The notes under the pieces are model-generated. The model had not been told where the DNA came from and did not search any database. It was given only the letters and a program-made list of their open reading frames with translations. A stretch of DNA of 64,000 nucleotides from Strix aluco (lineage: Eukaryota; Chordata; Aves; Strigiformes; Strigidae): the NCBI RefSeq assembly GCF_031877795.1, contig NC_133942.1, positions 2,480,001-2,544,000 on the forward strand. Direction: 5' to 3'. The translations under genes were made by a program, and so were the position numbers. Positions 11,930 to 26,300 of this stretch are shown in pieces (the first letter of the stretch is position 1; each line of letters opens with the position of its first letter).

Positions 11930-13640
11930 CAGCTGCAGTGCAGGCAAGGCCGTACGGGGGGGTTTTCGCGGCAAAAGGGACTGGAAAGTAGCTTTTTTTT
12001 GGGGGGGACTTTTGAATCTTTTTGGAGACAGAAATGCGGCTAACCGGCTCTAAGGAGACTGGCAAGCCGGTGGGCGGGCAGCTGAGGAGGCGTGGGCTGT
12101 GGGCTGAGCCCAGGGCCGGTGGCGCCTGTTTCGAGCGAGGTGTGAACACAGCAACGGTCACTCGCCGAGGAGAGCAGCTGCAGTGCAGGCAAGGCCGTAC
12201 TGGGGGGTTTTCGCGGCAAAAGGGACTGGAAAGTAGCTTTTTTTGGGGGGGGACTTTTGAATCTTTTTGGAGACAGAAAGGCGGCTAGCCGGCTCTAAGG
12301 AGACTGGCAAGCCAGTGGGCGGGCAGCTGAGGAGGCGTGGGCTGTGGGCTGAGCCCAGGGCCGGTGGCGCCTGTTTCGAGCGAGGTGTGAACACAGCAAC
12401 GGTCACTCGCCGAGGAGAGCAGCTGCAGTGCAGGCAAGGCCGTACTGGGGGGTTTTCGCGGCAAAAGGGACTGGAAAGTAGCTTTTTTTGGGGGGGGACT
12501 TTTGAATCTTTTTGGAGACAGAAAGGCGGCTAGCCGGCTCTAAGGAGACTGGCAAGCCGGTGGGCGGGCAGCTGAGGAGGCGTGGGCTGTGGGCTGAGCC
12601 CAGGGCCGGTGGCGCCTGTTTCGAGCGAGGTGTGAACACAGCAACGGTCACTCGCCGAGGAGAGCAGCTGCAGTGCAGGCAAGGCCGTACTGGGGGGTTT
12701 TTGCGGCAAAAGGGACTGGAAAGTAGCTTTTTTTGGGGGGGGACTTTTGAATCTTTTTGGAGACAGAAAGGCGGCTAGCCGGCTCTAAGGAGACTGGCAA
12801 GCCGGTGGGCGGGCAGCTGAGGAGGCGTGGGCTGTGGGCTGAGGCCAGGGCTGGTGGCGCCTGTTTCGAGCGAGGTGTGAACACAGCAAAGGTCACTCGC
12901 CGAGGAGAGCAGCTGCAGTGCAGGCAAGGCCGTACTGGGGGGTTTTCGCGGCAAAAGGGACTGGAAAGTAGCTTTTTTTTGGGGGGGACTTTTGAATCTT
13001 TTTGGAGACAGAAAGGCGGCTAGCCGGCTCTAAGGAGACTGGCAAGCCGGTGGGCGGGCAGCTGAGGAGGCGTGGGCTGTGGGCTGAGCCCAGGGCCGGT
13101 GGCGCCTGTTTCGAGCGAGGTGTGAACACAGCAACGGTCACTCGCCGAGGAGAGCATCTGCAGTGCAGGCAAGGCCGTACTGGGGGGTTTTCGCGGCAAA
13201 AGGGACTGGAAAGTAGCTTTTTTTTGGGGGGGACTTTTGAATCTTTTTGGAGACAGAAAGGCGGCTAGCCGGCTCTAAGGAGACTGGCAAGCCGGTGGGC
13301 GGGCAGCTGAGGAGGCGTGGGCTGTGGGCTGAGCCCAGGGCCGGTGGCGCCTGTTTCGAGCGAGGTGTGAACACAGCAACGGTCACTCGCCGAGGAGAGC
13401 AGCTGCAGTGCAGGCAAGGCCGTACTGGGGGGTTTTCGCGGCAAAAGGGACTGGAAAGTAGCTTTTTTTTGGGGGGGACTTTTGAATCTTTTTGGAGACA
13501 GAAATGCGGCTAACCGGCTCTAAGGAGACTGGCAAGCCGGTGGGCGGGCAGCTGAGGAGGCGTGGGCTGTGGGCTGAGCCCAGGGCCGGTGGCGCCTGTT
13601 TCGAGCGAGGTGTGAACACAGCAACGGTCACTCGCCGAGG
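11930..13640 (+). repeat. 9-monomer-period block, copy 1 (offset 2205)
   Basis: Marked by gaaatgcggctaacc at 12031 and 13501 and by GAGGCCAGGGCTGG at 12841. Each recurs exactly 2205 bp later (14236, 15706, 15046). Boundaries are approximate because flanking monomers are consensus-like. Confidence 0.85.
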
Positions 13641-14134
13641 AGAGCAGCTGCAGTACAGGCAAGGGCGTACTGGGGGGTTTTCGCGGCAAAAGGGACTAGA
13701 AAGTAGCTTTTTTTTGGGGGGGACTTTTGAATCTTTTTGGAGACAGAAAGGCGGCTAGCCGGCTCTAAGGAGACTGGCAAGCCGGTGGGCGGGCAGCTGA
13801 GGAGGCGTGGGCTGTGGGCTGAGCCCAGGGCCGGTGGCGCCTGTTTCGAGCGAGGTGTGAACACAGCAACGGTCACTTGCCGAGGAGAGCAGCTGCAGTG
13901 CAGGCAAGGCCGTACTGGGGGGTTTTTGCGGCAAAAGGGACTGGAAAGTAGCTTTTTTTTGGGGGGGACTTTTGAATCTTTTTGGAGACAGAAAGGCGGC
14001 TAGCCGGCTCTAAGGAGACTGGCAAGCCGGTGGGCGGGCAGCTGAGGAGGCGTGGGCTGTGGGCTGAGCCCAGGGCCGGTGGCGCCTGTTTCGAGCGAGG
14101 TGTGAACACAGCAACGGTCACTCGCCGAGGAGAG

Positions 14135-15845
14135 CAGCTGCAGTGCAGGCAAGGCCGTACGGGGGGGTTTTCGCGGCAAAAGGGACTGGAAAGTAGCTTT
14201 TTTTTGGGGGGGACTTTTGAATCTTTTTGGAGACAGAAATGCGGCTAACCGGCTCTAAGGAGACTGGCAAGCCGGTGGGCGGGCAGCTGAGGAGGCGTGG
14301 GCTGTGGGCTGAGCCCAGGGCCGGTGGCGCCTGTTTCGAGCGAGGTGTGAACACAGCAACGGTCACTCGCCGAGGAGAGCAGCTGCAGTGCAGGCAAGGC
14401 CGTACTGGGGGGTTTTCGCGGCAAAAGGGACTGGAAAGTAGCTTTTTTTGGGGGGGGACTTTTGAATCTTTTTGGAGACAGAAAGGCGGCTAGCCGGCTC
14501 TAAGGAGACTGGCAAGCCGGTGGGCGGGCAGCTGAGGAGGCGTGGGCTGTGGGCTGAGCCCAGGGCCGGTGGCGCCTGTTTCGAGCGAGGTGTGAACACA
14601 GCAACGGTCACTCGCCGAGGAGAGCAGCTGCAGTGCAGGCAAGGCCGTACTGGGGGGTTTTCGCGGCAAAAGGGACTGGAAAGTAGCTTTTTTTGGGGGG
14701 GGACTTTTGAATCTTTTTGGAGACAGAAAGGCGGCTAGCCGGCTCTAAGGAGACTGGCAAGCCGGTGGGCGGGCAGCTGAGGAGGCGTGGGCTGTGGGCT
14801 GAGCCCAGGGCCGGTGGCGCCTGTTTCGAGCGAGGTGTGAACACAGCAACGGTCACTCGCCGAGGAGAGCAGCTGCAGTGCAGGCAAGGCCGTACTGGGG
14901 GGTTTTTGCGGCAAAAGGGACTGGAAAGTAGCTTTTTTTGGGGGTGGACTTTTGAATCTTTTTGGAGACAGAAAGGCGGCTAGCCGGCTCTAAGGAGACT
15001 GGCAAGCCGGTGGGCGGGCAGCTGAGGAGGCGTGGGCTGTGGGCTGAGGCCAGGGCTGGTGGCGCCTGTTTCGAGCGAGGTGTGAACACAGCAAAGGTCA
15101 CTCGCCGAGGAGAGCAGCTGCAGTGCAGGCAAGGCCGTACTGGGGGGTTTTCGCGGCAAAAGGGACTGGAAAGTAGCTTTTTTTTGGGGGGGACTTTTGA
15201 ATCTTTTTGGAGACAGAAAGGCGGCTAGCCGGCTCTAAGGAGACTGGCAAGCCGGTGGGCGGGCAGCTGAGGAGGCGTGGGCTGTGGGCTGAGCCCAGGG
15301 CCGGTGGCGCCTGTTTCGAGCGAGGTGTGAACACAGCAACGGTCACTCGCCGAGGAGAGCATCTGCAGTGCAGGCAAGGCCGTACTGGGGGGTTTTCGCG
15401 GCAAAAGGGACTGGAAAGTAGCTTTTTTTTGGGGGGGACTTTTGAATCTTTTTGGAGACAGAAAGGCGGCTAGCCGGCTCTAAGGAGACTGGCAAGCCGG
15501 TGGGCGGGCAGCTGAGGAGGCGTGGGCTGTGGGCTGAGCCCAGGGCCGGTGGCGCCTGTTTCGAGCGAGGTGTGAACACAGCAACGGTCACTCGCCGAGG
15601 AGAGCAGCTGCAGTGCAGGCAAGGCCGTACTGGGGGGTTTTCGCGGCAAAAGGGACTGGAAAGTAGCTTTTTTTGGGGGGGGACTTTTGAATCTTTTTGG
15701 AGACAGAAATGCGGCTAACCGGCTCTAAGGAGACTGGCAAGCCGGTGGGCGGGCAGCTGAGGAGGCGTGGGCTGTGGGCTGAGCCCAGGGCCGGTGGCGC
15801 CTGTTTCGAGCGAGGTGTGAACACAGCAACGGTCACTCGCCGAGG
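14135..15845 (+). repeat. 9-monomer-period block, copy 2 (offset 2205)
   Basis: Partner of 11930-13640. Few private differences were seen, one being GGGGGTGGAC replacing the G-run near 14940. Divergence resumes in the monomer starting near 15697-15942. Confidence 0.85.
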
Positions 15846-17392
15846 AGAGCAGCTGCAGTGCAGGCAAGGCCGTACTGGGGGGTTTTCGCGGCAAAAGGGA
15901 CTGGAAAGTAGCTTTTTTTTGGGGGGGACTTTTGAATCTTTTTGGAGACAGAAAGGCGGCTAGCCGGCTCTAAGGAGACTGGCAAGCCGGTGGGCGGGCA
16001 GCTGAGGAGGCGTGGGCTGTGGGCTGAGCCCAGGGCCGGTGGCGCCTGTTTCGAGCGAGGTGTGAACACAGCAACGGTCACTCGCCGAGGAGAGCAGCTG
16101 CAGTGCAGGCAAGGCCGTACTGGGGGGTTTTCGCGGCAAAAGGGACTGGAACGTAGCTTTTTTTTGGGGGGGACTTTTGAATCTTTTTGGAGACAGAAAG
16201 GCGGCTAGCTGGCTCTAAGGAGACTGGCAAGCCGGTGGGCGGGCAGCTGAGGAGGCGTGGGCTGTGGGCTGAGCCCAGGGCCGGTGGCGCCTGTTTCGAG
16301 CGAGGTGTGAACACAGCAACGGTCACTCGCCGAGGAGAGCAGCTGCAGTGCAGGCAAGGCCGTACTGGGGGGTTTTCGCGGCAAAAGGGACTGGAAAGTA
16401 GCTTTTTTTTGGGGGGGACTTTTGAATCTTTTTGGAGACAGAAAGGCGGCTAGCCGGCTCTAAGGAGACTGGCAAGCCGGTGGGCGGGCAGCTAGGAGGC
16501 GTGGGCTGTGGGCTGAGCCCAGGGCCGGTGGCGCCTGTTTCGAGCGAGGTGTGAACACAGCAATGGTCACTCGCCGAGGAGAGCAGCTGCAGTGCAGGCA
16601 AGGCCGTACTGGGGGGTTTTCGTGGCAAAAGGGACTGGAAAGTAGCTTTTTTTGGGGGGGGACTTTTGAATCTTTTTGGAGACAGAAAGGCGGCTAGCCG
16701 GCTCTAAGGAGACTGGCAAGCCGGTGGGCGGGCAGCTGAGGAGGCGTGGGCTGTGGGCTGAGCCCAGGGCCGGTGGCGCCTGTTTCGAGCGAGGTGTGAA
16801 CACAGCAACGGTCACTCGCCGAGGAGAGCAGCTGCAGTGCAGGCAAGGCCGTACTGGGGGGTTTTTGCGGCAAAAGGGACTGGAAAGTAGCTTTTTTTGG
16901 GGGGGGACTTTTGAATCTTTTTGGAGACAGAAAGGCGGCTAGCCGGCTCTAAGGAGACTGGCAAGCCGGTGGGCGGGCAGCTGAGGAGGCGTGGGCTGTG
17001 GGCTGAGCCCAGGGCCGGTGGCGCCTGTTTCGAGCGAGGTGTGAACACAGCAACGGTCACTTGCCGAGGAGAGCAGCTGCCGTGCAGGCAAGGCCGTACT
17101 GGGGGGTTTTCGCGGCAAAAGGGACTGGAAAGTAGCTTTTTTTGGGGGGGGACTTTTGAATCTTTTTGGAGACAGAAAGGCGGCTAGCCGGCTCTAAGGA
17201 GACTGGCAAGCCGGTGGGCGGGCAGCTGAGGAGGCGTGGGCTTGTGGGCTGAGCCCAGGGCCGGTGGCGCCTGTTTCGAGCGAGGTGTGAACACTGCAAC
17301 GGTCATTTGCCGAGGAGAGCAGCTGCAGTGCAGGCAAGGCCGTACTGGGGGGTTTTTGCGGCAAAAGGGACTGGAAAGTAGCTTTTTTTTGG

Positions 17393-20300
17393 GGGGGACT
17401 TTTGAATCTTTTTGGAGACAGAAAGGCGGCTAGCCGGCTCTAAGGAGACTGGCAAGCCGGTGGGCGGGCAGCTGAGGAGGCGTGGGCTGTGGGCTGAGCC
17501 CAGGGCCGGTGGCGCCTGTTTCGAGCGAGGTGTGAACACAGCAACGGTCACTCGCCGAGGAGAGCATCTGCAGTGCAGGCAAGGCCGTACTGGGGGGTTT
17601 TTGCGGCAAAAGGGACTGGAAAGTAGCTTTTTTTGGGGGGGGACTTTTGAATCTTTTTGGAGACAGAAAGGCGGCTAGCCGGCTCTATGGAGACTGGCAA
17701 GCCGGTGGGCGGGCAGCTGAGGAGGCGTGGGCTGTGGGCTGAGCCCAGGGCCGGTGGCGCCTGTTTCGAGCGAGGTGTGAACACAGCAACGGTCACTCGC
17801 CGAGGAGAGCAGCTGCAGTGCAGGCAAGGCCGTACTGGGGGGTTTTCGCGGCAAAAGGGACTGGAAAGTAGCTTTCTTTTGGGGGGGACTTTTGAATCTT
17901 TTTGGAGACAGAAAGGCGGCTAGCCGGCTCTAAGGAGACTGGCAAGCCGGTGGGCGGGCAGCTGAGGAGGCGTGGGCTGTGGGCTGAGCCCAGGGCCGGT
18001 GGCGCCTGTTTCGAGCGAGGTGTGAACACAGCAACGGTCACTCGCCGAGGAGAGCAGCTGCAGTATAGGCAAGGCCGTACTGGGGGGTTTTCGCGGCAAA
18101 AGGGACTGGAAATTAGCTTTTTTTTGGGGGGGACTTTTGAATCTTTTTGGAGACAGAAAGGCGGCTAGCTGGCTCTAAGGAGACTGGCAAGCCGGTGGGC
18201 GGGCACCTGAGGAAGCGTGGGCTGTGGGCTGAGCCCAGGGCCGGTGGCGCCTGTTTCGAGCGAGGTGTGAACACAGCAACGGTCACTCGCCGAGGAGAGC
18301 AGCTGCAGTGCAGGCAAGGCCGTACGGGGGGGTTTTCGCGGCAAAAGGGACTGGAAAGTAGCTTTTTTTTGGGGGGGACTTTTGAATCTTTTTGGAGACA
18401 GAAAGGCGGCTAGCCGGCTCTAAGGAGACTGGCAAGCCGGTGGGCGGGCAGCTGAGGAGGCGTGGGCTGTGGGCTGAGCCCAGGGCCGGTGGCGCCTGTT
18501 TCGAGCGAGGTGTGAACACAGCAACGGTCACTCGCCGAGGAGAGAAACTGCAGTGCAGGCAAGGCCGTACTGGGGGGTTTTCGCGGCAAAAGGGACTGGA
18601 AAATAGCTTTTTTTGGGGGGGACTTTTGAATCTTTTTGGAGACAGAAAGGCGGCTAGCCGGCTCTAAGGAGACTGGCAAGCCGGTGGGCAGGCAGCTGAG
18701 GAGGCGTGGGCTGTGGGCTGAGCCCAGGGCCGGTGGCGCCTGTTTCGAGCGAGGTGTGAACACAGCAACGGTCACTCGCCGAGGAGAGCAGCTGCAGTGC
18801 AGGCAAGGCCGTACTGGGGGGTTTTCGCGGCAAAAGGGACTGGAAAGTAGCTTTTTTTTGGGGGGGACTTTTGAATCTTTTTGGAGACAGAAAGGCGGCT
18901 AGCCGGCTCTAAGGAGACTGGCAAGCCGGTGGGCGGGCAGCTGAGGAGGCGTGGGCTGTGGGCTGAGCCCAGGGCCGGTGGCGCCTGTTTCGAGCGAGGT
19001 GTGAACACAGCAACGGTCACTCGCCGAGGAGAGCAGCTGCAGTGCAGGCAAGGCCGTACTGGGGGGTTTTCGCGGCAAAAGGGACTGGAAAGTAGCTTTT
19101 TTTTGGGGGGGACTTTTGAATCTTTTTGGAGACAGAAAGGCGGCTAGCCGGCTCTAAGGAGACTGGCAAGCCGGTGGGCGGGCAGCTGAGGAGGCGTGGG
19201 CTGTGGGCTGAGCCCAGGGCCGGTGGCGCCTGTTTCGAGCGAGGTGTGAACACAGCAACGGTCACTCGCCGAGGAGAGCAGCTGCAGTGCAGGCAAGGCC
19301 GTACGGGGGGGTTTTTGCGGCAAAAGGGACTGGAAAGTAGCTTTCTTTTGGGGGGGACTTTTGAATCTTTTTGGAGACAGAAAGGCGGCTAGCCGGCTCT
19401 AAGGAGACTGGCAAGCCGGTGGGCGGGTAGCTGAGGAGGCGTGGGCTGTGGGCTGAGCGCAGGGCCGGTGGCGCCTGTTTCGAGCGAGGTGTGAACACTG
19501 CAACGGTCATTTGCCGAGGAGAGCAGCTGCCGTGCAGGCAAGGCCGTACTGGGGGGTTTTCGCGGCAAAAGGGACTGGAAAGTAGCTTTTTTTTGGGGGG
19601 GACTTTTGAATCTTTTTGGAGACAGAAAGGCGGCTAGCCGGCTCTAAGGAGACTGGCAAGCCGGTGGGCGGGCAGCTGAGGAGGCGTGGGCTGTGGGCTG
19701 AGCCCAGGGCCGGTGGCGCCTGTTTCGAGCGAGGTGTGAACACAGCAACGGTCACTCGCCGAGGAGAGCATCTGCAGTGCAGGCAAGGCCGTACTGGGGG
19801 GTTTTTGCGGCAAAAGGGACTGGAAAGTAGCTTTTTTTGGGGGGGGACTTTTGAATCTTTTTGGAGACAGAAAGGCGGCTAGCCGGCTCTATGGAGACTG
19901 GCAAGCCGGTGGGCGGGCAGCTGAGGAGGCGTGGGCTGTGGGCTGAGCCCAGGGCCGGTGGCGCCTGTTTCGAGCGAGGTGTGAACACAGCAACGGTCAC
20001 TCGCCGAGGAGAGCAGCTGCAGTGCAGGCAAGGCCGTACTGGGGGGTTTTCGCGGCAAAAGGGACTGGAAAGTAGCTTTCTTTTGGGGGGGACTTTTGAA
20101 TCTTTTTGGAGACAGAAAGGCGGCTAGCCGGCTCTAAGGAGACTGGCAAGCCGGTGGGCGGGCAGCTGAGGAGGCGTGGGCTGTGGGCTGAGCCCAGGGC
20201 CGGTGGCGCCTGTTTCGAGCGAGGTGTGAACACAGCAACGGTCACTCGCCGAGGAGAGCAGCTGCAGTATAGGCAAGGCCGTACTGGGGGGTTTTCGCGG

Positions 20301-23300
20301 CAAAAGGGACTGGAAATTAGCTTTTTTTTGGGGGGGACTTTTGAATCTTTTTGGAGACAGAAAGGCGGCTAGCTGGCTCTAAGGAGACTGGCAAGCCGGT
20401 GGGCGGGCACCTGAGGAAGCGTGGGCTGTGGGCTGAGCCCAGGGCCGGTGGCGCCTGTTTCGAGCGAGGTGTGAACACAGCAACGGTCACTCGCCGAGGA
20501 GAGCAGCTGCAGTGCAGGCAAGGCCGTACGGGGGGGTTTTCGCGGCAAAAGGGACTGGAAAGTAGCTTTTTTTTGGGGGGGACTTTTGAATCTTTTTGGA
20601 GACAGAAAGGCGGCTAGCCGGCTCTAAGGAGACTGGCAAGCCGGTGGGCGGGCAGCTGAGGAGGCGTGGGCTGTGGGCTGAGCCCAGGGCCGGTGGCGCC
20701 TGTTTCGAGCGAGGTGTGAACACAGCAACGGTCACTCGCCGAGGAGAGCAGCTCCAGCGCAGGCAAGGCCGTACTGGCGGGTTTTCGCGGCAAAAGGGAC
20801 TGGAAATTAGCTTTTTTTTGGGGGGGACTTTTGAATCTTTTTGGAGACAGAAAGGCGGCTAGCCGGCTCTAAGGAGACTGGCAAGCCGGTGGGCGGGCAG
20901 CTGAGGAGGCGTGGGCTGTGGGCTGAGCCCAGGGCCGGTGGCGCCTGTTTCGAGCGAGGTGTGAACACAGCAACGGTCACTCGCCGAGGAGAGCAGCTGC
21001 AGTGCAGGCAAGGCCGTACTGGGGGGTTTTCGCGGCAAAAGGGACTGGAAAGTAGCTTTTTTTTGGGGGGGACTTTTGAATCTTTTTGGAGACAGAAAGG
21101 CGGCTAGCTGGCTCTAAGGAGACTGGCAAGCCGGTGGGCGGGCAGCTGAGGAGGCGTGGGCTGTGGGCTGAGCCCAGGGCCGGTGGCGCCTGTTTCGAGC
21201 GAGGTGTGAACACAGCAACGGTCACTCGCCGAGGAGAGAAACTGCAGTGCAGGCAAGGCCGTACTGGGGGGTTTTCGCGGCAAAAGGGACTGGAAAATAG
21301 CTTTTTTTGGGGGGGACTTTTGAATCTTTTTGGAGACAGAAATGCGGCTAGCCGGCTCTAAGGAGACTGGCAAGCCGGTGGGCAGGCAGCTGAGGAGGCG
21401 TGGGCTGTGGGCTGAGCCCAGGGCCGGTGGCGCCTGTTTCGAGCGAGGTGTGAACACAGCAAGGGTCACTCGCCGAGGAGAGCAGCTGCAGTGCAGGCAA
21501 GGCCGTACTGGGGGGTTTTCGCGGCAAAAGGGACTGGAAAGTAGCTTTTTTTTGGGGGGGACTTTTGAATCTTTTTGGAGACAGAAAGGCGGCTAGCCGG
21601 CTCTAAGGAGACTGGCAAGCCGGTGGGCGGGCAGCTGAGGAGGCGTGGGCTGTGGGCTGAGCCCAGGGCCGGTGGCGCCTGTTTCGAGCGAGGTGTGAAC
21701 ACAGCAACGGTCACTCGCCGAGGAGAGCAGCTGCAGTGCAGGCAAGGCCGTACTGGGGGGTTTTCGCGGCAAAAGGGACTGGAAAGTAGCTTTTTTTTGG
21801 GGGGGACTTTTGAATCTTTTTGGAGACAGAAAGGCGGCTAGCCGGCTCTAAGGAGACTGGCAAGCCGGTGGGCGGGCAGCTGAGGAGGCGTGGGCTGTGG
21901 GCTGAGCCCAGGGCCGGTGGCGCCTGTTTCGAGCGAGGTGTGAACACAGCAACGGTCACTCGCCGAGGAGAGCAGCTGCAGTGCAGGCAAGGCCGTACGG
22001 GGGGGTTTTTGCGGCAAAAGGGACTGGAAAGTAGCTTTCTTTTGGGGGGGACTTTTGAATCTTTTTGGAGACAGAAAGGCGGCTAGCCGGCTCTAAGGAG
22101 ACTGGCAAGCCGGTGGGCGGGTAGCTGAGGAGGCGTGGGCTGTGGGCTGAGCGCAGGGCCGGTGGCGCCTGTTTCGAGCGAGGTGTGAACACTGCAACGG
22201 TCATTTGCCGAGGAGAGCAGCTGCCGTGCAGGCAAGGCCGTACTGGGGGGTTTTCGCGGCAAAAGGGACTGGAAAGTAGCTTTTTTTGGGGGGGGACTTT
22301 TGAATCTTTTTGGAGACAGAAAGGCGGCTAGCTGGCTCTAAGGAGACTGGCAAGCCGGTGGGCGGGCAGCTGAGGAGGCGTGGGCTGTGGGCTGAGCCCA
22401 GGGCCGGTGGCGCCTGTTTCGAGCGAGATGTGAACACAGCAACGGTCACTTGCCGAGGAGAGCAGCTGCCGTGCAGGTAAGGCCGTACTGGGGGGTTTTC
22501 GCGGCAAAAGGGACTGGAAAGTAGCTTTTTTTTGGGGGGGACTTTTGAATCTTTTTGGAGACAGAAAGGCGGCTAGCCGGCTCTAAGGAGACTGGCAAGC
22601 CGGTGGGCGGGCAGCTGAGGAGGCGTGGGCTGTGGGCTGAGCCCAGGGCCGGTGGCGCCTGTTTCGAGCGAGGTGTGAACACAGCAACGGTCACTCGCCG
22701 AGGAGAGCATCTGCAGTGCAGGCAAGGCCGTACGGGGGGGTTTTTGCGGCAAAAGGGACTGGAAAGTAGCTTTTTTTTGGGGGGGACTTTTGAATCTTTT
22801 TGGAGACAGAAAGGCGGCTAGCCGGCTCTAAGGAGACTGGCAAGCCGGTGGGCGGGCAGCTGAGGAGGCGTGGGCTGTGGGCTGAGCCCAGGGCCGGTGG
22901 CGCCTGTTTCGAGCGAGGTGTGAACACAGCAACGGTCACTCGCCGAGGAGAGCAGCTGCAGTGCAGGCAAGGCCGTACTGGGGGGTTTTCGCGGCAAAAG
23001 GGACTGGAAAGTAGCTTTTTTTTGGGGGGGACTTTTGAATCTTTTTGGAGACAGAAAGGCGGCTAGCCGGCTCTAAGGAGACTGGCAAGCCGGTGGGCGG
23101 GCAGCTGAGGAGGCGTGGGCTGTGGGCTGAGCCCAGGGCCGGTGGCGCCTGTTTCGAGCGAGGTGTGAACACAGCAACGGTCACTCGCCGAGGAGAGCAG
23201 CTGCAGTGCAGGCAAGGCCGTACTGGGGGGTTTTCGCGGCAAAAGGGACTGGAAAGTAGCTTTCTTTTGGGGGGGACTTTTGAATCTTTTTGGAGACAGA

Positions 23301-26300
23301 AAGGCGGCTAGCCGGCTCTAAGGAGACTGGCAAGCCGGTGGGCGGGCAGCTGAGGAGGCGTGGGCTGTGGGCTGAGCCCAGGGCCGGTGGCGCCTGTTTC
23401 GAGCGAGATGTGAACACAGCAACGGTCACTCGCCGAGGAGAGCAGCTGCAGTGCAGGCAAGGCCGTACTGGGGGGTTTTTGCGGCAAAAGGGACTGGAAA
23501 GTAGCTTTTTTTTGGGGGGGACTTTTGAATCTTTTTGGAGACAGAAAGGCGGCTAGCCGGCTCTAAGGAGACTGGCAAGCCGGTGGGCGGGCAGCTGAGG
23601 AGGCGTGGGCTGTGGGCTGAGCCCAGGGCCGGTGGCGCCTGTTTCGAGCGAGGTGTGAACACAGCAACGGTCACTCGCCGAGGAGAGCAGCTGCAGTGCA
23701 GGCAAGGCCGTACTGGGGGGTTTTCGCGGCAAAAGGGACTGGAAAGTAGCTTTTTTTGGGGGGGACTTTTGAATCTTTTTGGAGACAGAAAGGCGGCTAG
23801 CCGGCTCTAAGGAGACTGGCAAGCCGGTGGGCGGGCAGCTGAGGAGGCGTGGGCTGTAGGCTGAGCCCAGGGCCGGTGGCGCCTGTTTCGAGCGAGGTGT
23901 GAACACAGCAACGGTCACTCGCCGAGGAGAGCAGCTGCAGTGCAGGCAAGGCCGTACTGGGGGGTTTTGCGGCAAAAGGGACTGGAAAGTAGCTTTTTTT
24001 GGGGGGGGACTTTTGAATCTTTTTGGAGACAGAAAGGCGGCTAGCCGGCTCTAAGGAGACTGGCAAGCCGGTGGGCGGGCAGCTGAGGAGGCGTGGGCTG
24101 TGGGCTGAGCCCAGGGCCGGTGGCGCCTGTTTCGAGCGAGGTGTGAACACAGCAACGGTCACTCGCCGAGGAGAGCAGCTGCAGTGCAGGCAAGGCCGTA
24201 CTGGGGGGTTTTCGCGGCAAAAGGGACTGGAAAGTAGCTTTTTTTTGGGGGGGACTTTTGAATCTTTTTGGAGACAGAAATGCGGCTAGCTGGCTCTAAG
24301 GAGACTGGCAAGCCGGTGGGCGGGCAGCTGAGGAGGCGTGGGCTGTGGGCTGAGCCCAGGGCCGGTGGCACCTGTTTCGAGCGAGGTGTGAACACAGCAA
24401 CGGTCACTCGCCGAGGAGAGCAGCTCCAGCGCAGGCAAGGCCGTACTGGGGGGTTTTCGCGGCAAAAGGGACTGGAAAGTAGCTTTCTTTTGGGGGGGAC
24501 TTTTGAATCTTTTTGGAGACAGAAAGGCGGCTAGCCGGCTCTAAGGAGACTGGCAAGCCGGTGGGCGGGCAGCTGAGGAGGCGTGGGCTGTGGGCTGAGC
24601 CCAGGGCCGGTGGCGCCTGTTTCGAGCGAGGTGTGAACACAGCAACGGTCACTCGCCGAGGAGAGCAGCTGCAGTGCAGGCAAGGCCGTACTGGGGGGTT
24701 TTTGCGGCAAAAGGGACTGGAAAGTAGCTTTTTTTTGGGGGGGACTTTTGAATCTTTTTGGAGACAGAAAGGCCGCTAGCCGGCTCTAAGGAGAATGGCA
24801 AGCCGGTGGGCGGGCAGCTGAGGAGGCGTGGGCTGTGGGCTGAGCCCAGGGCCGGTGGCGCCTGTTTCGAGCGAGGTGTGAACACAGCAACGGTCACTCG
24901 CCGAGGAGAGCAGCTGCAGTGCAGGCAAGGCCGTACTGGGGGGTTTTCGCGGCAAAAGGGACTGGAAAGTAGCTTTTTTTTGGGGGGGACTTTTGAATCT
25001 TTTTGGAGACAGAAAGGCGGCTAGCCGGCTCTAAGGAGACTGGCAAGCCGGTGGGCGGGCAGCTGAGGAGGCGTGGGCTGTGGGCTGAGCCCAGGGCCGG
25101 TGGCGCCTGTTTCGAGCGAGGTGTGAACACAGCAAGGGTCACTCGCCGAGGAGAGCAGCTGCAGTGCAGGCAAGGCCGTACTGGGGGGTTTTCGCGGCAA
25201 AAGGGACTGGAAAGTAGCTTTTTTTTGGGGGGGACTTTTGAATCTTTTTGGAGACAGAAAGGCGGCTAGCCGGCTCTATGGAGACTGGCAAGCCGGTGGG
25301 CGGGCAGCTGAGGAGGCGTGGGCTGTGGGCTGAGCCCAGGGCCGGTGGCGCCTGTTTCGAGCGAGGTGTGAACACAGCAACGGTCACTCGCCGAGGAGAG
25401 CAGCTGCAGTGCAGGCAAGGCCGTACGGGGGGGTTTTTGCGGCAAAAGGGACTGGAAAGTAGCTTTTTTTGGGGGGGGACTTTTGAATCTTTTTGGAGAC
25501 AGAAAGGCGGCTAGCTGGCTCTAAGGAGACTGGCAAGCCGGTGGGCGGGCAGCTGAGGAGGCGTGGGCTGTGGGCTGAGCCCAGGGCCGGTGGCGCCTGT
25601 TTCGAGCGAGGTGTGAACACAGCAACGGTCATTTGCCGAGGAGAGCAGCTGCCGTGCAGGCAAGGCCGTACTGGGGGGTTTTCGCGGCAAAAGGGACTGG
25701 AAAGTAGCTTTTTTTTTGGGGGGGACTTTTGAATCTTTTTGGAGACAGAAAGGCGGCTAGCCGGCTCTAAGGAGACTGGCAAGCCGGTGGGCGGGCAGCT
25801 GAGGAGGCGTGGGCTGTGGGCTGAGCCCAGGGCCGGTGGCGCCTGTTTCGAGCGAGGTGTGAACACAGCAACGGTCACTCGCCGAGGAGAGCAGCTGCAG
25901 TGCAGGCAAGGCCGTACTGGGGGGTTTTCGCGGCAAAAGGGACTGGAAAGTAGCTTTTTTGGGGGGGGACTTTTGAATCTTTTTGGAGACAGAAAGGCGG
26001 CTAGCTGGCTCTAAGGAGACTGGCAAGCCGGTGGGCGGGCAGCTGAGGAGGCGTGGGCTGTGGGCTGAGCCCAGGGCCGGTGGCGCCTGTTTCGAGCGAG
26101 GTGTGAACACAGCAACGGTCACTCGCCGAGGAGAGCAGCTGCAGTGCAGGCAAGGCCGTACGGGGTGGTTTTTGCGGCAAAAGGGAATGGAAAGTAGCTT
26201 TTTTTGGGGGGGGACTTTTGAATCTTTTTGGAGACAGAAAGGCGGCTAGCCGGCTCTAAGAAAACTGGCAAGCCGGTGGGCGGGCAGCTGAGGAGGCGTG